A stretch of DNA of 13,894 nucleotides from Laceyella putida (GTDB taxonomy: Bacteria; Bacillota; Bacilli; Thermoactinomycetales; Thermoactinomycetaceae), in contig NZ_JBHTBW010000060.1 in NCBI RefSeq assembly GCF_042665195.1, positions 1 through 13,894 on the forward strand, written 5' to 3'. This document shows, piece by piece, positions 13,718-13,894 of the stretch; the first letter of the stretch is position 1, and each line of letters opens with the position of its first letter. Below the pieces are notes generated by a model. The model was not told the origin of the DNA. It saw only the letters and a program-made list of their open reading frames with translations, and ran no database searches. The position numbers and the translations under genes are program-made.

Positions 13718-13894
13718 CAATCAATCTCAGTACCGAAAGTCATCTGTAGATACCAAAATACCTCTAGGTATCAAGGGATACTATTGCTGGTTGGTGCTAT
13801 CTCAAATCATTAGGTTAGAATCAAGAAAGTATACTGAACCCCTGAGACCCCAGACAAAAGCTAAGTTATAATTAGGGGGCGAAAGGGGCGTTTT

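Larger units (their letters stand above)
13293..13829 (+). repeat. Right inverted copy of the ~530-bp YjcZ-type unit
   Basis: This is the plus-strand counterpart of 9675-10200. It holds the leader (ATCTGTCTAAAATCACTT and GGGAGGTG), the 39-aa gene, noncoding sequence with a TCAGC-AGCTTC-GCTGA hairpin (about 13583-13598), a terminator and the TTAGGTTAGAATCAAGAAAG edge. It has an extra AAGCGAAACC-like insertion near 13565 compared with the left copy. After 13829 similarity stops, and the last 65 bases of the window show no feature. Confidence 0.88.

Noticed and set aside
13509..13720. T-box or other known riboswitch before the terminator
   Set aside because: No T-box sequence (TGGNACCGCG type) or other known riboswitch core was seen, and the element lies after, not before, the small gene.

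Overview
The window looks like an accessory region of an endospore-forming member of the Bacillota (Bacillales-like). The evidence is strong AGGAGG-type ribosome binding sites, a CotA-type spore-coat laccase, two tiny Gly/Phe-rich YjcZ-like sporulation proteins, a Gly-Phe repeat protein and low to medium GC. The genus cannot be fixed from sequence alone. There are few intact genes and many broken ones: a phage scaffold gene, an IS5-type transposase, a DUF6022-like gene, an endonuclease/exonuclease/phosphatase gene, a conjugation-type ATPase piece, a group II intron protein and several unidentified fragments.

Layout. 1-900: a frameshifted, truncated phage scaffold gene and a small two-helix membrane protein. 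973-2220: a complete chromate transporter (chrA) on the minus strand with its own terminator. 2330-3375: a graveyard holding an IS5-family transposase remnant, an unidentified C-terminal peptide, degraded coding debris and a terminator. 3507-5042: an intact CotA-like multicopper oxidase, followed by an unidentified coding remnant and a terminator. 5362-6962: a divergent pair, a frameshifted DUF6022-like gene and a TetR regulator, separated by strong palindromes that are probable operators. 6972-7315: an endonuclease/exonuclease/phosphatase remnant facing tetR. 7373-7606: a Met/His/Tyr-rich small protein. 8066-8320: a Gly/Phe repeat protein. 8533-9523: several short, broken, unidentified coding pieces with terminators.

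9609-13829 is the most structured part. Two copies of a roughly 530-bp unit lie in opposite orientation. Each encodes a 38/39-aa YjcZ-like peptide with a strong terminator about 170 bp downstream. Pieces of further units abut both copies head-to-tail, so the unit was once tandem. Between the inverted copies lie two fused gene fragments and a 2.4-kb group II intron. The intron's domains V and VI look intact, but its reverse transcriptase/HNH protein carries three frameshifts and one lost zinc-ligand cysteine. A hairpin motif with loop GTACGCTAA occurs in both units and twice just downstream of the intron.

Functionally, metal handling recurs: chromate efflux, copper oxidase and a Met/His-rich possible metal binder. 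So does sporulation: CotA-like, YjcZ-like and Gly-Phe coat-like proteins. No clear new multi-gene defence or biosynthetic system is visible. The best candidate for something undescribed is the inverted YjcZ-unit/hairpin/intron structure at the right end.
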